In this document: one piece after another, positions 10,067 through 20,600 of the stretch | Numbering within the stretch: position 1 is the stretch's first letter | Layout of the letters: each line of letters begins with the position of its first letter | Assembly: GCF_965227735.1 (NCBI RefSeq) | Contig: NZ_OZ245776.1 | Location: 4,216,001 to 4,280,000, forward strand | Source of the DNA: Larkinella sp965227735 | Lineage (GTDB): Bacteria; Bacteroidota; Bacteroidia; Cytophagales; Spirosomataceae | Direction: 5' to 3' | Length of the DNA stretch: 64,000 bases | Made by a program: the position numbers and the translations under genes | The notes under the pieces: generated by a model | The model's database searches: none | Told to the model about the DNA's origin: nothing | Seen by the model: the letters and a program-made list of their open reading frames with translations, nothing else

Positions 10067-11638
10067 TCAATACTTCGCAGGCTGATTGGGCTTTGGCGTT
10101 GATTTTTTGATGAAATTCCGGATATCCTCGTTGGACGTCACCAGATCTTCCTGACGCAGATACATCATGTGGCCGCTCCGGTAGCCTTTCCAGTCCATCC
10201 GGGTTTTGAGTTTTCCGCTGGGGTCCATCTGCCACATGTTATACTGGGCATTGAAGTAATCGCAGGCCCCGTCGTAATAGCCGGATTGGACCAGCAGGTG
10301 CAGGTACGGATTCTGGGCCATCGCCTGCCGGAGGTTTTCGCCCGAGCGGTCGGCGTTCTGACCCGCCCGATCCCAGGGATGCACCGGCCCGAACATGTAG
10401 TATTTCAGGTCGGTTTTGTAATTCAGGAATTCCCGGAAATAGTAGTTGATGGGAGCCGCAAACGAGTGCAGCCACGACGTCAGCTCCGGAGAATAGTCCG
10501 GACGCTCGCCCGCATCTTCCCGGTCGATTCCCAGGTAACGCGAATCCAGCCGACCGACGGTGTGGCCTTTGTCGCGCAGTAACTCCTTCCAGAAGAAAGA
10601 CGCCGGAATGTCCATATTGTGCTCCAGCACCACTTTTTCCGACAAACCGGAATACCGGGCAACTTTGGCGGCAATCTGCTTTTTCTTCTGCGGATCCAGA
10701 AAACCGCCCATCGTCAGCGCCGGAATAAACTCGTTGATGGTGAATTGCTCCACTTCCGGCAGCATGGCCGTCAAGTCTTTCTTTTGCAGGTCGTCGGGCA
10801 GCACTTTGTGATACCAGGCCGTGGCCGCATAAAAAGGCAGCATGTTGGCAGCCGCCACCGGCCCGCTCCGTTCGATTCCCAGATCAGTCGGTGACACCAG
10901 GATCACGCCATTCAGATACATCCAGTTGGCATTTTGCAACTCCAGCGCCAGGCCCGACACCCGCGTGGTTCCGTAGCTTTCGCCGATGAGGTATTTGGGC
11001 GACGGCCAGCGGTTTTTGCGGCTCACGAAGGTGTTCAGCCATTCGGCCAAATATTTGATGTCGGAATTTACCCCGAAAAACTTCGAGCGCGGCACGTCCT
11101 TGCTGGCCGGGCGGGAATAGCCCGTGTTGACCGGATCGATGTAGACGATGTCGGCCACATCCAGAATGGAATTCGGATTGTCTTTGAGCGTGTACGGCTG
11201 TAACGGATAACCTTCGCTGTCGATGTTCAGCAGTTTAGGCCCCGTATAGGCCAGGTGCATCCAGACCGATGCGGTTCCCGGACCCCCGTTGAATGAAATG
11301 ACCAGCGGCCGGGTGGTGCGGTCTTTGACGTCCGTCCGTTCGTAGTAGGTATAAAACACCCCGGCAATGGGCTTGCCCTCTTCGTCCCAAACCGGCTGTG
11401 TTCCCACCATCGCCGTGTAAGGCACTTTGACGCCCTTGATCGTAACGGTATGCGATGTCGTGATGGTGGAGTCCATCGGGAGCCTTAGGTCGTTGGGGCC
11501 GGGTTTGGCCGAAGGCGCACCCGCTGGTCGCGGAGCGGTTTCCGCAGCCGCCGGTGGCGGGCCACCCTGTCGGCGTTGCGCAAAAGACAAGGAACCCGTG
11601 GTAACAGCCAGCAGGAGTAAAACTACAATTCGTTTCAT
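10067..11638 (-). CDS. secreted S10 family serine carboxypeptidase (paralogue 1)
   Basis: A Sec signal peptide (MKRIVVLLLLAVTTGSLSFAQ) precedes a Pro/Gly/Ala-rich linker and an S10 alpha/beta-hydrolase domain. The nucleophile Ser221 sits in GESYGTTR; the charge-relay Asp is probably Asp456 or Asp460 in SGYYDGACDYF; the catalytic His490 is in YRSGHMMYLR. FNGGPG (oxyanion hole) is present in the N-terminal part. Enzymes of this family remove C-terminal residues from peptides, usually in an acidic or periplasmic compartment. It is the last gene of the susC-susD-TPR-S10-S10 operon, 34 bp after its paralogue, with which it shares long near-identical stretches, so the pair arose by tandem duplication. 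It differs mainly by the linker after the signal peptide. Confidence 0.88.
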   Translation of the reverse strand: MKRIVVLLLLAVTTGSLSFAQRRQGGPPPAAAETAPRPAGAPSAKPGPNDLRLPMDSTITTSHTVTIKGVKVPYTAMVGTQPVWDEEGKPIAGVFYTYYERTDVKDRTTRPLVISFNGGPGTASVWMHLAYTGPKLLNIDSEGYPLQPYTLKDNPNSILDVADIVYIDPVNTGYSRPASKDVPRSKFFGVNSDIKYLAEWLNTFVSRKNRWPSPKYLIGESYGTTRVSGLALELQNANWMYLNGVILVSPTDLGIERSGPVAAANMLPFYAATAWYHKVLPDDLQKKDLTAMLPEVEQFTINEFIPALTMGGFLDPQKKKQIAAKVARYSGLSEKVVLEHNMDIPASFFWKELLRDKGHTVGRLDSRYLGIDREDAGERPDYSPELTSWLHSFAAPINYYFREFLNYKTDLKYYMFGPVHPWDRAGQNADRSGENLRQAMAQNPYLHLLVQSGYYDGACDYFNAQYNMWQMDPSGKLKTRMDWKGYRSGHMMYLRQEDLVTSNEDIRNFIKKSTPKPNQPAKY

Positions 11639-11672
11639 GTGTTGTTGGGGTTATAAAATCAAGTAGTTCGGT

Positions 11673-13160
11673 TTAGTATTTGGCGGGTTGATCCGGTTTA
11701 GGCAAGGTTTTTTTGACGAATTCGCGAATGTCTTCGGTCGAGGTGGCGAGGTCTTCGTCGCGCAGATACATCATGTGGCCGCCCCGGTAACCTTTCCATT
11801 GCAGGCGGTTTTTCAGTTTGCCGCTTGGGTCCATGTTCCAGAGGTTGTATTTGGCGTTAAAATAATCAGTCGCGCCGTCGAAATAGCCCGATTGAATCAT
11901 CACGTGGAGATACGGATTCTGGGCCACGGCCTGGCGGAGGTTTTCGCCCGTGCGGTCGGTGTTCTGGCCGGCGCGGTCCCACTGCCCGGTTTGGCCGGAA
12001 ATGAAATACTTGAGGTCGGTTTTGTAGTTCAGTTTTTCGCGCAGGTAATAATTGATGGCGGGCGTAAACGAATGCTTCCAGGAATCATACTCAGCCGCAT
12101 AATCAGGACGCTCACCCGCTCCCTGCCGGTCGATCCCCAGATAGCGCGAATCGAGCCGACCCACCGTAAAGCCTTTATCCCGCAACAGTTCTTTCCAGTA
12201 AAAAGACGAAGGAACCGCCAGGTTGTGTTCGAGTACGACTTTTTCCGACAAACCGGAATATCGGGCGATTTTAGCCGCCATCTGCTTTCTTTTTTCCGGC
12301 TCCAGAAAACCGCCTTTGACGATGGCCGGTGTCAGTTCATTGATCGTAAATTGCTCCACTTCCGGTAGAATGGCATCGAGATCTTTCTGCTGCAAATCGG
12401 TGGGCAGCACTTTGTGGTACCAGGCCGTGGCGGCATAATACGGCAGCATGTTGGCAGCCGCCACCGGCCCTTTCCGGTCGATGCCCAGGTCGGTGGGTGA
12501 CACCAGAATCACGCCGTTCAGATACATCCAGTTGGCGTTTTGCAACTCCAGCGCCAGGCCCGACACCCGCGTGGTTCCGTAGCTTTCGCCGATGAGGTAT
12601 TTGGGTGACGGCCAGCGGTTTTTACGGCTCACAAACATGTTCAGCCACTCGGCCAGGTACTTAATGTCGGCATTGACGCCAAAAAACTTCGATCTCGGAA
12701 TCGAATCATTGACGGGCCGCGAAAAACCGGTGTTGACGGGTTCGACGTATACAATGTCGGCCACGTCCAGAATGGAATGCGGATTGTCCGTGACGCCGTA
12801 CGGCTGAACGGGGTAACCTTCGCTGTCGACTTTGACGCGCTTGGGACCCGTATAGCCGATGTGCATCCAGCAGGAAGCCGCGCCCGGACCGCCGTTGAAA
12901 GAAATGAACAAGGGCCGCGTCGTCCGGTCGGTCACATCGGAACGTTCGTAATAGACGTAAAACAAACTGGCGATGGGCTTGCCGTTTTCGTCATAAACCG
13001 GTTGTGTACCGGCGGTTGCTTTGTAAGGAACCACTTTTCCTTTAATGGTAACCTGATCGGTGGTCGTTACGGCCGCATCCAGTTTCAGCGAGCGGTTTTG
13101 GGCAAAGGAAGAAAGGGTAGTCAGAAAGCACGCCCAGAAGAGGGGAGCAAGGTATTTCAT
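11673..13160 (-). CDS. secreted S10 family serine carboxypeptidase (paralogue 2)
   Basis: This 495-residue protein has a signal peptide (MKYLAPLFWACFLTTLSSFAQ) and an S10 domain. The catalytic Ser193 is in GESYGTTR, His462 in YRGGHMMYLR, and the Asp region reads SGYFDGATDYF. The oxyanion FNGGPGAAS motif is intact. It is the fourth gene of a minus-strand operon, 42 bp after the TPR-metalloprotease gene. Because both paralogues keep the full triad, both are probably active, perhaps with different C-terminal residue preference. The family acts on peptides rather than on polysaccharides, which points to a peptide-utilisation function for the operon. Confidence 0.88.
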   Translation of the reverse strand: MKYLAPLFWACFLTTLSSFAQNRSLKLDAAVTTTDQVTIKGKVVPYKATAGTQPVYDENGKPIASLFYVYYERSDVTDRTTRPLFISFNGGPGAASCWMHIGYTGPKRVKVDSEGYPVQPYGVTDNPHSILDVADIVYVEPVNTGFSRPVNDSIPRSKFFGVNADIKYLAEWLNMFVSRKNRWPSPKYLIGESYGTTRVSGLALELQNANWMYLNGVILVSPTDLGIDRKGPVAAANMLPYYAATAWYHKVLPTDLQQKDLDAILPEVEQFTINELTPAIVKGGFLEPEKRKQMAAKIARYSGLSEKVVLEHNLAVPSSFYWKELLRDKGFTVGRLDSRYLGIDRQGAGERPDYAAEYDSWKHSFTPAINYYLREKLNYKTDLKYFISGQTGQWDRAGQNTDRTGENLRQAVAQNPYLHVMIQSGYFDGATDYFNAKYNLWNMDPSGKLKNRLQWKGYRGGHMMYLRDEDLATSTEDIREFVKKTLPKPDQPAKY

Positions 13161-13202
13161 GATGTGATGGGTTAAAAGGACTGATGTTTAGATGGTTCCG
13201 GT

Positions 13203-16100
13203 TCACAAACCCGTTAGTTTTCCGGGTTTGATGTCCAGTTGATTGATCGTTGTGTTCAAGGCATCGAGTTCGGTTTGTTGGCCCGTTTGCTTATACAGTT
13301 TTGCCAGCGCGACATAACTTTCGGTATTGTACGGATTTTGCGCCAGCGACTTTTTAAAGGCAGCCACGGCCTCCCCGGTTTTTTTATTCAGAAGTTGTAA
13401 CACCCCATCCGATTGCAAAGCCGCCGATTGGTAAACCGCATCGCCCTCCGTCGAAAGGGTTTTGTACAGCGTTTCGGCTTCCGGCAACCGGTTGGATTCG
13501 GCCAGCAGCCGCACCAGGCGTTGTTTATACAGCCCCGTCAGGGTTTGTTTGTCAGCCAGTGTTTTTGTCAGGAAGTACGACACGGAATCCGGTTTTTGCA
13601 ATTTGGCATAGCCTTCCGCAATCCGCAGATCAAAATCCGGGCGAGCGTTTTTCCCCGCATCCAGAATCCGCTGCACCTGCTTCATGGTTTCAATGGCTTC
13701 CTGGTAGCGGCCGTTCGCCAGCAAGGCGTCGGCATACAAACCCCGTAATTCATAATTCTGGGGCCGTTGCAACACCAGCTTTTTCAGCCCATCGAGCTGG
13801 TCGGCATAACCCAGCATGGCGCGTCGGGCCGCGGCAAAAGCCCGGGCATCGTCGCGCCGGTCGCGCAGGTAGGTCGAGACATCCGGCCCGTTGGCGGCAT
13901 AGTCCTCAGCCGCTTTGATGGCTGGTCCCAGGAGCGCATTCTGCACATACATTTCCCGCAACTGAATGGATAGCGTGGCCCGGGTCTGGTAATCTTTTTC
14001 CAGATCCAGCGCCTTTTGCAGCCAACGTGCCTGGGTTTTAATCAGCTCGTCGTGGCTTTTGTCCGGCGTATGGCTGGCTTCTTCCCACTGCGCATAGGCG
14101 GCATATACCGGCGCGTAGTTCGGGTCGATTTCTTCGGCGGTTTTGATGTACGTGTAGGCCTGATCAAAGGCTTTCTGTTGTTGCTTCAGACGGGCGTAGG
14201 CCAGATACGCGGGCTGGTATTTTTTATCGTAAACCAACGCCGTATCCAGAAACGCAGCGGCTCGGGCCGGATCGGTTCTGACAACTTTGTTGCTCATGTT
14301 CAGGTAAACCTGCGCCCAGTTGGAAGCCATCACCGCCTTGTCGCCGTCGAGATACGCCCGTTCCTTTTTCACCAGCGCGTCCAGGAAAGCATACATTTTC
14401 GGGTCCCGGCTTTTCAGTTCCGCGGTTGTGTTCATCGACTTGAAGTCGAGCGGATGCACTTTCATGGGTTCAAAATAGGCCGGGTAGGTCTGGGCAAAAT
14501 ACTCCGATTCGTTGTTCTGGGAGTAATAATCCAGCGTCAATCCGTTTTTCATGGCGTTGTAATACAGGGCCCGGATCTGCCGGTTTTCGGCGTCGGTCAG
14601 CACGCGACCGTGGAACAGGTGGACGTATTCGTGCAGAACGACATTCCGTTCCTGATAGGCTCCCCGCTCGACGTATTCAATGGCCGCAGCCCCGCTTCCC
14701 ACGCCCCGAATGTCCATCCACTGGCGGTTGTCAAAGGTGGTGTTGTACCGAAAATGGGGCGCACGCATGGCCAGTGCCAGATCGATGTGCAGGGGCGGCA
14801 CCACAAAGGCGTTATCCTGTTTGGACAGAAACGGAAAATACACCACGCTGGTGTACATCTGATTCCAGACCATCGCCTTGGCCCGGTCGCCGGGATAATA
14901 GCTCAGGTCGGGAAACACGTTGACGAAGTTCTCCGGGTCGCTGATGCGGGTGGTTTTCAGCACATTCGTGGTCGAATCGTACGTCATCAGATACGGAATC
15001 CGCTTGGATTTGATCACCGCCGATAAGCCGTTGTGGGCCGGGCCATAGTGGGTTTTGGTAGCCAGAATAGACCGGAAAATGGTTTCGGCCGAATCCAGAT
15101 TGCTTTTTCGGTTTGGGTTATCAAAATCACTGTAATAAAGCGATGCGCGGTGCATGGCGGGCAAAACCGACTGCGGATATTCCTTGCCGACCCGGTGCGT
15201 CACGGCCAGGGCGCTAGCCAGTTGATTCGTCCGAAACAGCCGGTCGGCTTCCTTTAGTTTTTCCCGAATTTCTTTCTCATCCTTGTCGGCATAGTCGGCA
15301 TAGGTCAGGTTGGTGTGGCCGTTGCCCCAGTGCCAGTGCGTCTGAAAATGCAGGGGATTGATGTTCAGGGCGAGTTGCCACTGGGCTGCCATGTCGTTGA
15401 GCTGCGTGGCATCGATCCGGCGCCAGATGGCATAGCCGTAACTGAAACGGGCATCGGCGTTGAACGGGTCGAGCGTGAGCGATTTCACCAGGGGTGCTTC
15501 GGCTTTTTCGGGGTGCTGATCCCAGAAATATACGTTCGCTTCCAGTTGGTAGGCGGCTGCCAGCGACGGATTCTGCTTCTGAAGCTTTTTGGCAACGGCC
15601 ATAGCCTCGGTGTAGTTTTTCTGCAACAGCAACGCGCGGCCCAGCACAATCGCCGTTTCCGCATCCGTCGGATGACTGGCCAGAATGGACCGGCACTGCT
15701 CGACTGCGTTTTGCAAATCCCAGGCTTCAATGGCCAGAACCGCTTTCAATTGCCGGCCCCAGCGGTTGTTTTTATCCAGCGACAGGGCTTTTGTGACGGA
15801 GCTTTCGGCCTTTTTAAAGTCATTGTTCAACCAGTCGTATTCGGCTTGTAGCAACAGCTTTTCAACCACCGTCAAGCCTTTTCCGGTTTTCATTTCGGCC
15901 AGGGCTTGCGGCCACAACCCGAGGTCCAGCATTTTTTTGACGGTTTTAGCCTTGCCCGTCGTTCGGTTCGCCTGGCTGAGCAACTCCGCGCGTGCTTTTT
16001 CCAGATCAGTCTGCGCCTGGCGTGTATCACCAACCTGCTGCGCCATTACCGCAGTGGTAATGGCGAGCAGGAAAAGTAGCGGAAAAGACTTTTTCAGCAT
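13203..16100 (-). CDS. secreted TPR protein with gluzincin-like metalloprotease motif
   Basis: The 965-residue protein has a signal peptide (MLKKSFPLLFLLAITTAVMAQ) and tetratricopeptide-like repeats on both sides of a central domain. The central domain contains HEYVHLFHG at residues 490-498, an HExxH zinc site, followed about 37 residues later by NNESEYFAQ (529-537), which resembles the third-ligand NExxA/ExxxA motif of peptidase MA-like gluzincins. N-terminal TPRs lie in about 40-330 and C-terminal TPRs in about 590-960. It is probably periplasmic or surface-associated and may be an endopeptidase that feeds the two S10 carboxypeptidases encoded downstream. Catalytic activity is an inference from the motif; a scaffold role for the TPRs is possible. 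Confidence 0.75.
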   Translation of the reverse strand: MLKKSFPLLFLLAITTAVMAQQVGDTRQAQTDLEKARAELLSQANRTTGKAKTVKKMLDLGLWPQALAEMKTGKGLTVVEKLLLQAEYDWLNNDFKKAESSVTKALSLDKNNRWGRQLKAVLAIEAWDLQNAVEQCRSILASHPTDAETAIVLGRALLLQKNYTEAMAVAKKLQKQNPSLAAAYQLEANVYFWDQHPEKAEAPLVKSLTLDPFNADARFSYGYAIWRRIDATQLNDMAAQWQLALNINPLHFQTHWHWGNGHTNLTYADYADKDEKEIREKLKEADRLFRTNQLASALAVTHRVGKEYPQSVLPAMHRASLYYSDFDNPNRKSNLDSAETIFRSILATKTHYGPAHNGLSAVIKSKRIPYLMTYDSTTNVLKTTRISDPENFVNVFPDLSYYPGDRAKAMVWNQMYTSVVYFPFLSKQDNAFVVPPLHIDLALAMRAPHFRYNTTFDNRQWMDIRGVGSGAAAIEYVERGAYQERNVVLHEYVHLFHGRVLTDAENRQIRALYYNAMKNGLTLDYYSQNNESEYFAQTYPAYFEPMKVHPLDFKSMNTTAELKSRDPKMYAFLDALVKKERAYLDGDKAVMASNWAQVYLNMSNKVVRTDPARAAAFLDTALVYDKKYQPAYLAYARLKQQQKAFDQAYTYIKTAEEIDPNYAPVYAAYAQWEEASHTPDKSHDELIKTQARWLQKALDLEKDYQTRATLSIQLREMYVQNALLGPAIKAAEDYAANGPDVSTYLRDRRDDARAFAAARRAMLGYADQLDGLKKLVLQRPQNYELRGLYADALLANGRYQEAIETMKQVQRILDAGKNARPDFDLRIAEGYAKLQKPDSVSYFLTKTLADKQTLTGLYKQRLVRLLAESNRLPEAETLYKTLSTEGDAVYQSAALQSDGVLQLLNKKTGEAVAAFKKSLAQNPYNTESYVALAKLYKQTGQQTELDALNTTINQLDIKPGKLTGL

Positions 16101-16133
16101 GTGAAAAAAGAGTTTAGGTCTAACCGGAACCGC

Positions 16134-17657
16134 TTATTTGCGGGTATCCCAGAAAACGCGATCCAGCATGGTGGTCCGTTGTTTCGCATTCGGGTTGTTG
16201 TTGATTTCCGATTGCGCGTAGAACAACGACCGGGGCACTTCGTCGTAAATAGCCATCGGCGTTTTGTGCGGAGTCAGGGCCGGATAGCCCGTCCGGCGGT
16301 AGTCCGTCCAGGGTTCCATCAAAACCGCATGGTTCGCTATGTATTTCTCCGTAATGATCTGCTCCAGTTTTTGCTGGTTGGTTCCGGTCAGCGTTCCCTG
16401 AGTTGCCAGATAGGTCGTCACATTCGCTGCGGCCACGCCCGCGTCGGTCATGGACGCCCGAATACCGGCTTCGAAAAACGACTGGGCATTGCCCGGTGCG
16501 CCGTAGAGCAAAGCCGCTTCGGCCCGGATAAAGTTGTATTCGGCGAAGGTCAGCAACCGCGCCGGACCCGCTCCGGAGAAAGTAATGGCTCCGTCCCGCA
16601 GGCTACCATCCGGATTGATCATGGCCGTATTGGGTGCCGAAGCCGTTCCGTAAATATACTGATAGTTCCGGGAATAAGCCGACGACGGATCGGTGTCCAA
16701 CACGCTGGCTCCCTTAAACGTAGCCGGGCTGGAGTTGAACGGAAACGGAATGAAATACGAAGACCGGCGGGGATCGTTCTTGCCATTCATCAGGTTGACG
16801 ATAAACCGGTTGGGGAAAAACTGGTTCTTGAACTGGCCGTTTTCCATGCTGTACAGCGGATTCTGCCGTTGTGACTCGGCCAGAAACGCCATCTGGAAAT
16901 TATCCGCCGGGCTTTCCATGAATTTGGCTCCGCTGTTCACCAGCGCCGTGATTTGCTGGGAAGCATAAGCCTGGTCTTTGGCTGAATAGTGCAGGAAAAT
17001 CCGCAGTTTCAGCGTATTGGCAAACTTGATCCATTTGTCCTTGGAAACCGCCCAGGTCGTTCCGCTGTAAATCGTGCTGAACTGGTTGGGCGACAGCGCC
17101 GAGGTGGCGGCATTGACATCCGTTAGCCCTTCGTCGATCAGGCGGGTCAGGTCCTTGTAAATTACCTCGTCATCGTCAAAAGCCGGGTAGAAATTCTCGC
17201 TGTGTTTGCCAGCCTGCGTATAGGGAACATCGCCCCAGGCATCGACAACGATCTGATAGACATAGGCTTTCAGGATTTTTCCGACCCCGGCGTAATGCGG
17301 ACTGCCTTCGCGGGTGGCCTGTGCAATCATCAATTCCAGGTCGCTCACCGTCGTGCCGAAAATCCGGACCCACTGGCTGTTGACGTCGGAGTCGTTGATG
17401 TTATACCGCTCGTATTCTTTAAACGTCCCGAAACCGGTATTGGGGCCCTGTCCACTGAACTGCTGCGAGAGCAGGCTGGCGTAGCGGAAAAGGTCACTGG
17501 CGCCCATGTAGCCGATGTTGACCGTAACGGAAGGGAGCAACTGCGACACCTGAACACGCTGGATGTTGTTGGGGTCGTCGTTGACATCCAGGTAAGAACT
17601 GCAGGAGCTGAAAAAGAGCCCCGTAGCCAGAACGGAAGTATAGAGTAATTTCTTCAT
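16134..17657 (-). CDS. SusD/RagB-type nutrient-binding lipoprotein (SusD-like_2)
   Basis: This is an outer-membrane lipoprotein with lipobox LFFSSC (Cys19), 507 residues long. The N-terminal SYLDVNDDPNN segment and the later LMNGKNDPRRSSYF and LTFAEYNFIRAEAALL segments match the SusD-like_2 branch of SusD proteins. SusD forms a lid over the SusC barrel and captures the ligand at the cell surface. It follows susC by 34 bp and precedes the TPR protease gene by 33 bp. The SusD-like_2 branch is not restricted to glycans, and the surrounding peptidase genes suggest a peptide ligand here; that is an inference. Confidence 0.9.
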   Translation of the reverse strand: MKKLLYTSVLATGLFFSSCSSYLDVNDDPNNIQRVQVSQLLPSVTVNIGYMGASDLFRYASLLSQQFSGQGPNTGFGTFKEYERYNINDSDVNSQWVRIFGTTVSDLELMIAQATREGSPHYAGVGKILKAYVYQIVVDAWGDVPYTQAGKHSENFYPAFDDDEVIYKDLTRLIDEGLTDVNAATSALSPNQFSTIYSGTTWAVSKDKWIKFANTLKLRIFLHYSAKDQAYASQQITALVNSGAKFMESPADNFQMAFLAESQRQNPLYSMENGQFKNQFFPNRFIVNLMNGKNDPRRSSYFIPFPFNSSPATFKGASVLDTDPSSAYSRNYQYIYGTASAPNTAMINPDGSLRDGAITFSGAGPARLLTFAEYNFIRAEAALLYGAPGNAQSFFEAGIRASMTDAGVAAANVTTYLATQGTLTGTNQQKLEQIITEKYIANHAVLMEPWTDYRRTGYPALTPHKTPMAIYDEVPRSLFYAQSEINNNPNAKQRTTMLDRVFWDTRK

Positions 17658-17691
17658 GATCTCAATGGTTTGTTCGATTCGTAATCACCCG

Positions 17692-20600
17692 TTAAAACGT
17701 CGCTCTCAAACTCCCCCCGATGGTCCGGGCGGTGGGCTGAATGCCAAACTCCAGACCGCGCGCATTGCTGACACCCAGCAGGTTTTGTTCCGGATCGAGG
17801 TGGGGGTAATTCGGGGCATGAATAAAGAGATTCCGACCGTATACCGACAATTGAAGCCCTTTGATGAATTTTACATGATCCAGAACGGACGCCGGGATTT
17901 TGTAGGTCAGGTTGGCTTCCCGCAGTTTTAGGTACGTAGCGTCCAGAACGTAACCTTCCCAGGCCACATATTTACCCTGCAAACTGTAATACTGCTGCGC
18001 CGTGACGCCAATCGTATTTGGCGTGCCGTCTTCCCGAACGCCGTCGAAAATGTAGGGCCGGTTGGGCGTGCCATCGGCGTTAAACCGGGGGAACTCGGCC
18101 GTTTCGGCGGCTACGCCATTGATGCGCAAATCGCCGATGGTCCGGGAAAGTTGATCGCCTTTGTGCTTGTAATCGAGCAGGAACGACAGGCTGAAGTTCT
18201 TGTAATTGAACGTGTTGGTAAAACCGGCCGTAAACCGTGGATTCGGATTTCCAACCCGCTGCACCGCCGTCGTTACTTTCGGCAGTCCGTTGGCGCCGAT
18301 GATCATGCGACCCTGCGCATCCCGCTGATAGGCATTCGACCAGATCTGACCATATTCTTCGCCCGACACCAGCCGGATGTTCGGCGATGTAAACCCACCG
18401 ATCGAGATGTTGGCGACGCCCGGTGCCAGTTCCTTCACGATGGACCGGAAACTGGTGAAGTTGAGCGACGATTCCCAGGTGAAACTTTCCTTCTGGATCG
18501 GTGTTCCCGAAATCAGCAACTCGATCCCTTTGGTCGAAAGCTTACCCGCGTTCGTGACCAGGCTGGTGAAACCGGAGGTCGAAGGCACCGGAACCGAGAA
18601 GATCAGGTTGCGGCTGTCGCGTTTGTAAACCGATCCGTCGATGAAAAGACGACCGTTGAACAGCGTTACTTCCGCACCCAGTTCGATTTCACGCGTAAAT
18701 TCCGGCGTCAACTGCGGATTTCCCGTGCTGTTGTCGTAGGTATAACCGGCTAGTCCGCCAAACGGAAAGTTGACCGCTGTCGAGCCTAAACCATCACCCG
18801 CACTTGCTTTGCCGTAATAGGTGTTGATGGCATACGGACTGGCTCCCTTGCCCACTTCGCCCATGTTGGCCCGGATTTTGGCCGAAGACAGAATTTTCGA
18901 TTTGAGTGATGGAAACGCTTCCGTTGGCACAAAACTGAGGGCAACGGCCGGGTAGAAGATGGACCGATAGCCCGGAGCCAGCGTTGAAGAGAAGTCGTTC
19001 CGCGCTTTGGCGTTCACCGAAAGCCAGCTTTTGTAATCGAAAACAAGGTCAGCAAACACCCCCACGGCCCGTTGCTCGGTAACGGAAGAGGTCGGGTTGA
19101 ACGTCAGGAAGTTTTTGATGTTGTCGAAACCCGGCACAACGATCCCCAGACCGATGTTCTGCATTTCGCTGTTGTAGTTGGAAATGATTTCGTTCCCAAC
19201 CGTTGCGATCAGGTTGATGTCGGGGGTAATTTTCCGGTTTCCGGTCAGCGTGAAATACGAGTTCAGGTTGCGGATCAGTTGCGAACGGTCCAGCACCCCA
19301 CCGGCCCCCGCCGAGTTGGTGTTGGCGTTGCTGCGAACGCCCTTGTCGTCGAACCCTTTGGTGGTGAAGTTGAAAATATCCGTACCAATTTTCAGATCGG
19401 CCTGCAACCAGTCCAGAATGTCATACTTCAGGTTTACATTCCCGAAAAACCGGTTCACTTCCTGGTGGTTCCTGATGTGTTCCAGCGACCAGTAGGGGTG
19501 ATCTTCGGCGGCAAACCACAATTGGTTTCCGGCGGCATCCTGAAACGGTTTGTTGGTCAGGTCGTAGCTGCGGGGCGTATAAATCCCGCGCCAGAGCGAG
19601 TTGGCTCCCTGGTTACCGGATTGCGTCCGGTCAGAAACGTTGTTGGCGTAGGAGAACGAGGTCGAGATCCTGAATTTGTCGGTCAATTGCGTACCGGCAT
19701 TCACCGAGAGGTTATTCCGGTTCAGTTTGTTGTTCGGTACCAGACCGGTTTCGGCCGAAAAACCGTAGGAAACCCGGTAATCGTACTTATCGGTCCCACC
19801 CGAAAAACTCAGGTTATTCTGCGAAGAAATGGAGCTTTGGAGAATATCCCGAATGTTGTCCGGATACGCCTGCAGGGTTTCCGACTCACCAAACCAGTTC
19901 GTTACGGTTTGTCCCGCAATCCGGGGACCCCAGGAACCGGCTACGTTGTTGATGTAATTTCCGTTGCTGCCCTGAGCGTATTCGTTCTGAAATTTCGGAA
20001 ACCGGCTCACCGTTCCGACGGCGACATTGGTTGAGAACGAAATCTGCTTTTTAACGCCTTTCCTGCCTTTTTTGGTGGTGATCAGGATGGCACCGGAAGC
20101 TGCCCGCGAACCGTATAAAACCGTAGCAGCCGCCCCTTTCAGGACGTTGACGTTTTCGATGTCCTGCGGGTTGATGTCCGAAATCCGGCTGGAATTCACC
20201 ACACCGGTATTGACGGAATTGCCCCCCCCGGAGTTGTCCAGCGGAATCCCGTCGACCACATACAGCGGCTGGTTGCTGCCCGTAAAGGTGGAGAAACCGC
20301 GAATGGTTACGTTGGAACCGGCAAAACCACCGCCCGCCCCCGTAACCTGCACCCCGGCCACTTTGCCGGCCAGCGAGTTGGTTACGTCGGTAGTCGGAGC
20401 CTGGCTGAGTTGTTCGGCTTTCACTTCGCTCACGCCGTATCCGAGCGTTTTGCGGTCGCGGGCAATCCCGAAGGATGTGACGACCACCTCACTCAGTTGC
20501 TTCGCATCCGATTCCAGCGCAATGGAAATCGTACTCCGTCCGTTGACAGGAATTTCCACGGGCAGAAAACCGATGTAGCTCACCACCAGCGTGGCGCTTT

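Noticed and set aside
14016..15026. Plus-strand open frame of 336 codons opposite the TPR protease
   Set aside because: Overlaps the zinc motif region in antisense and has no domain of its own.
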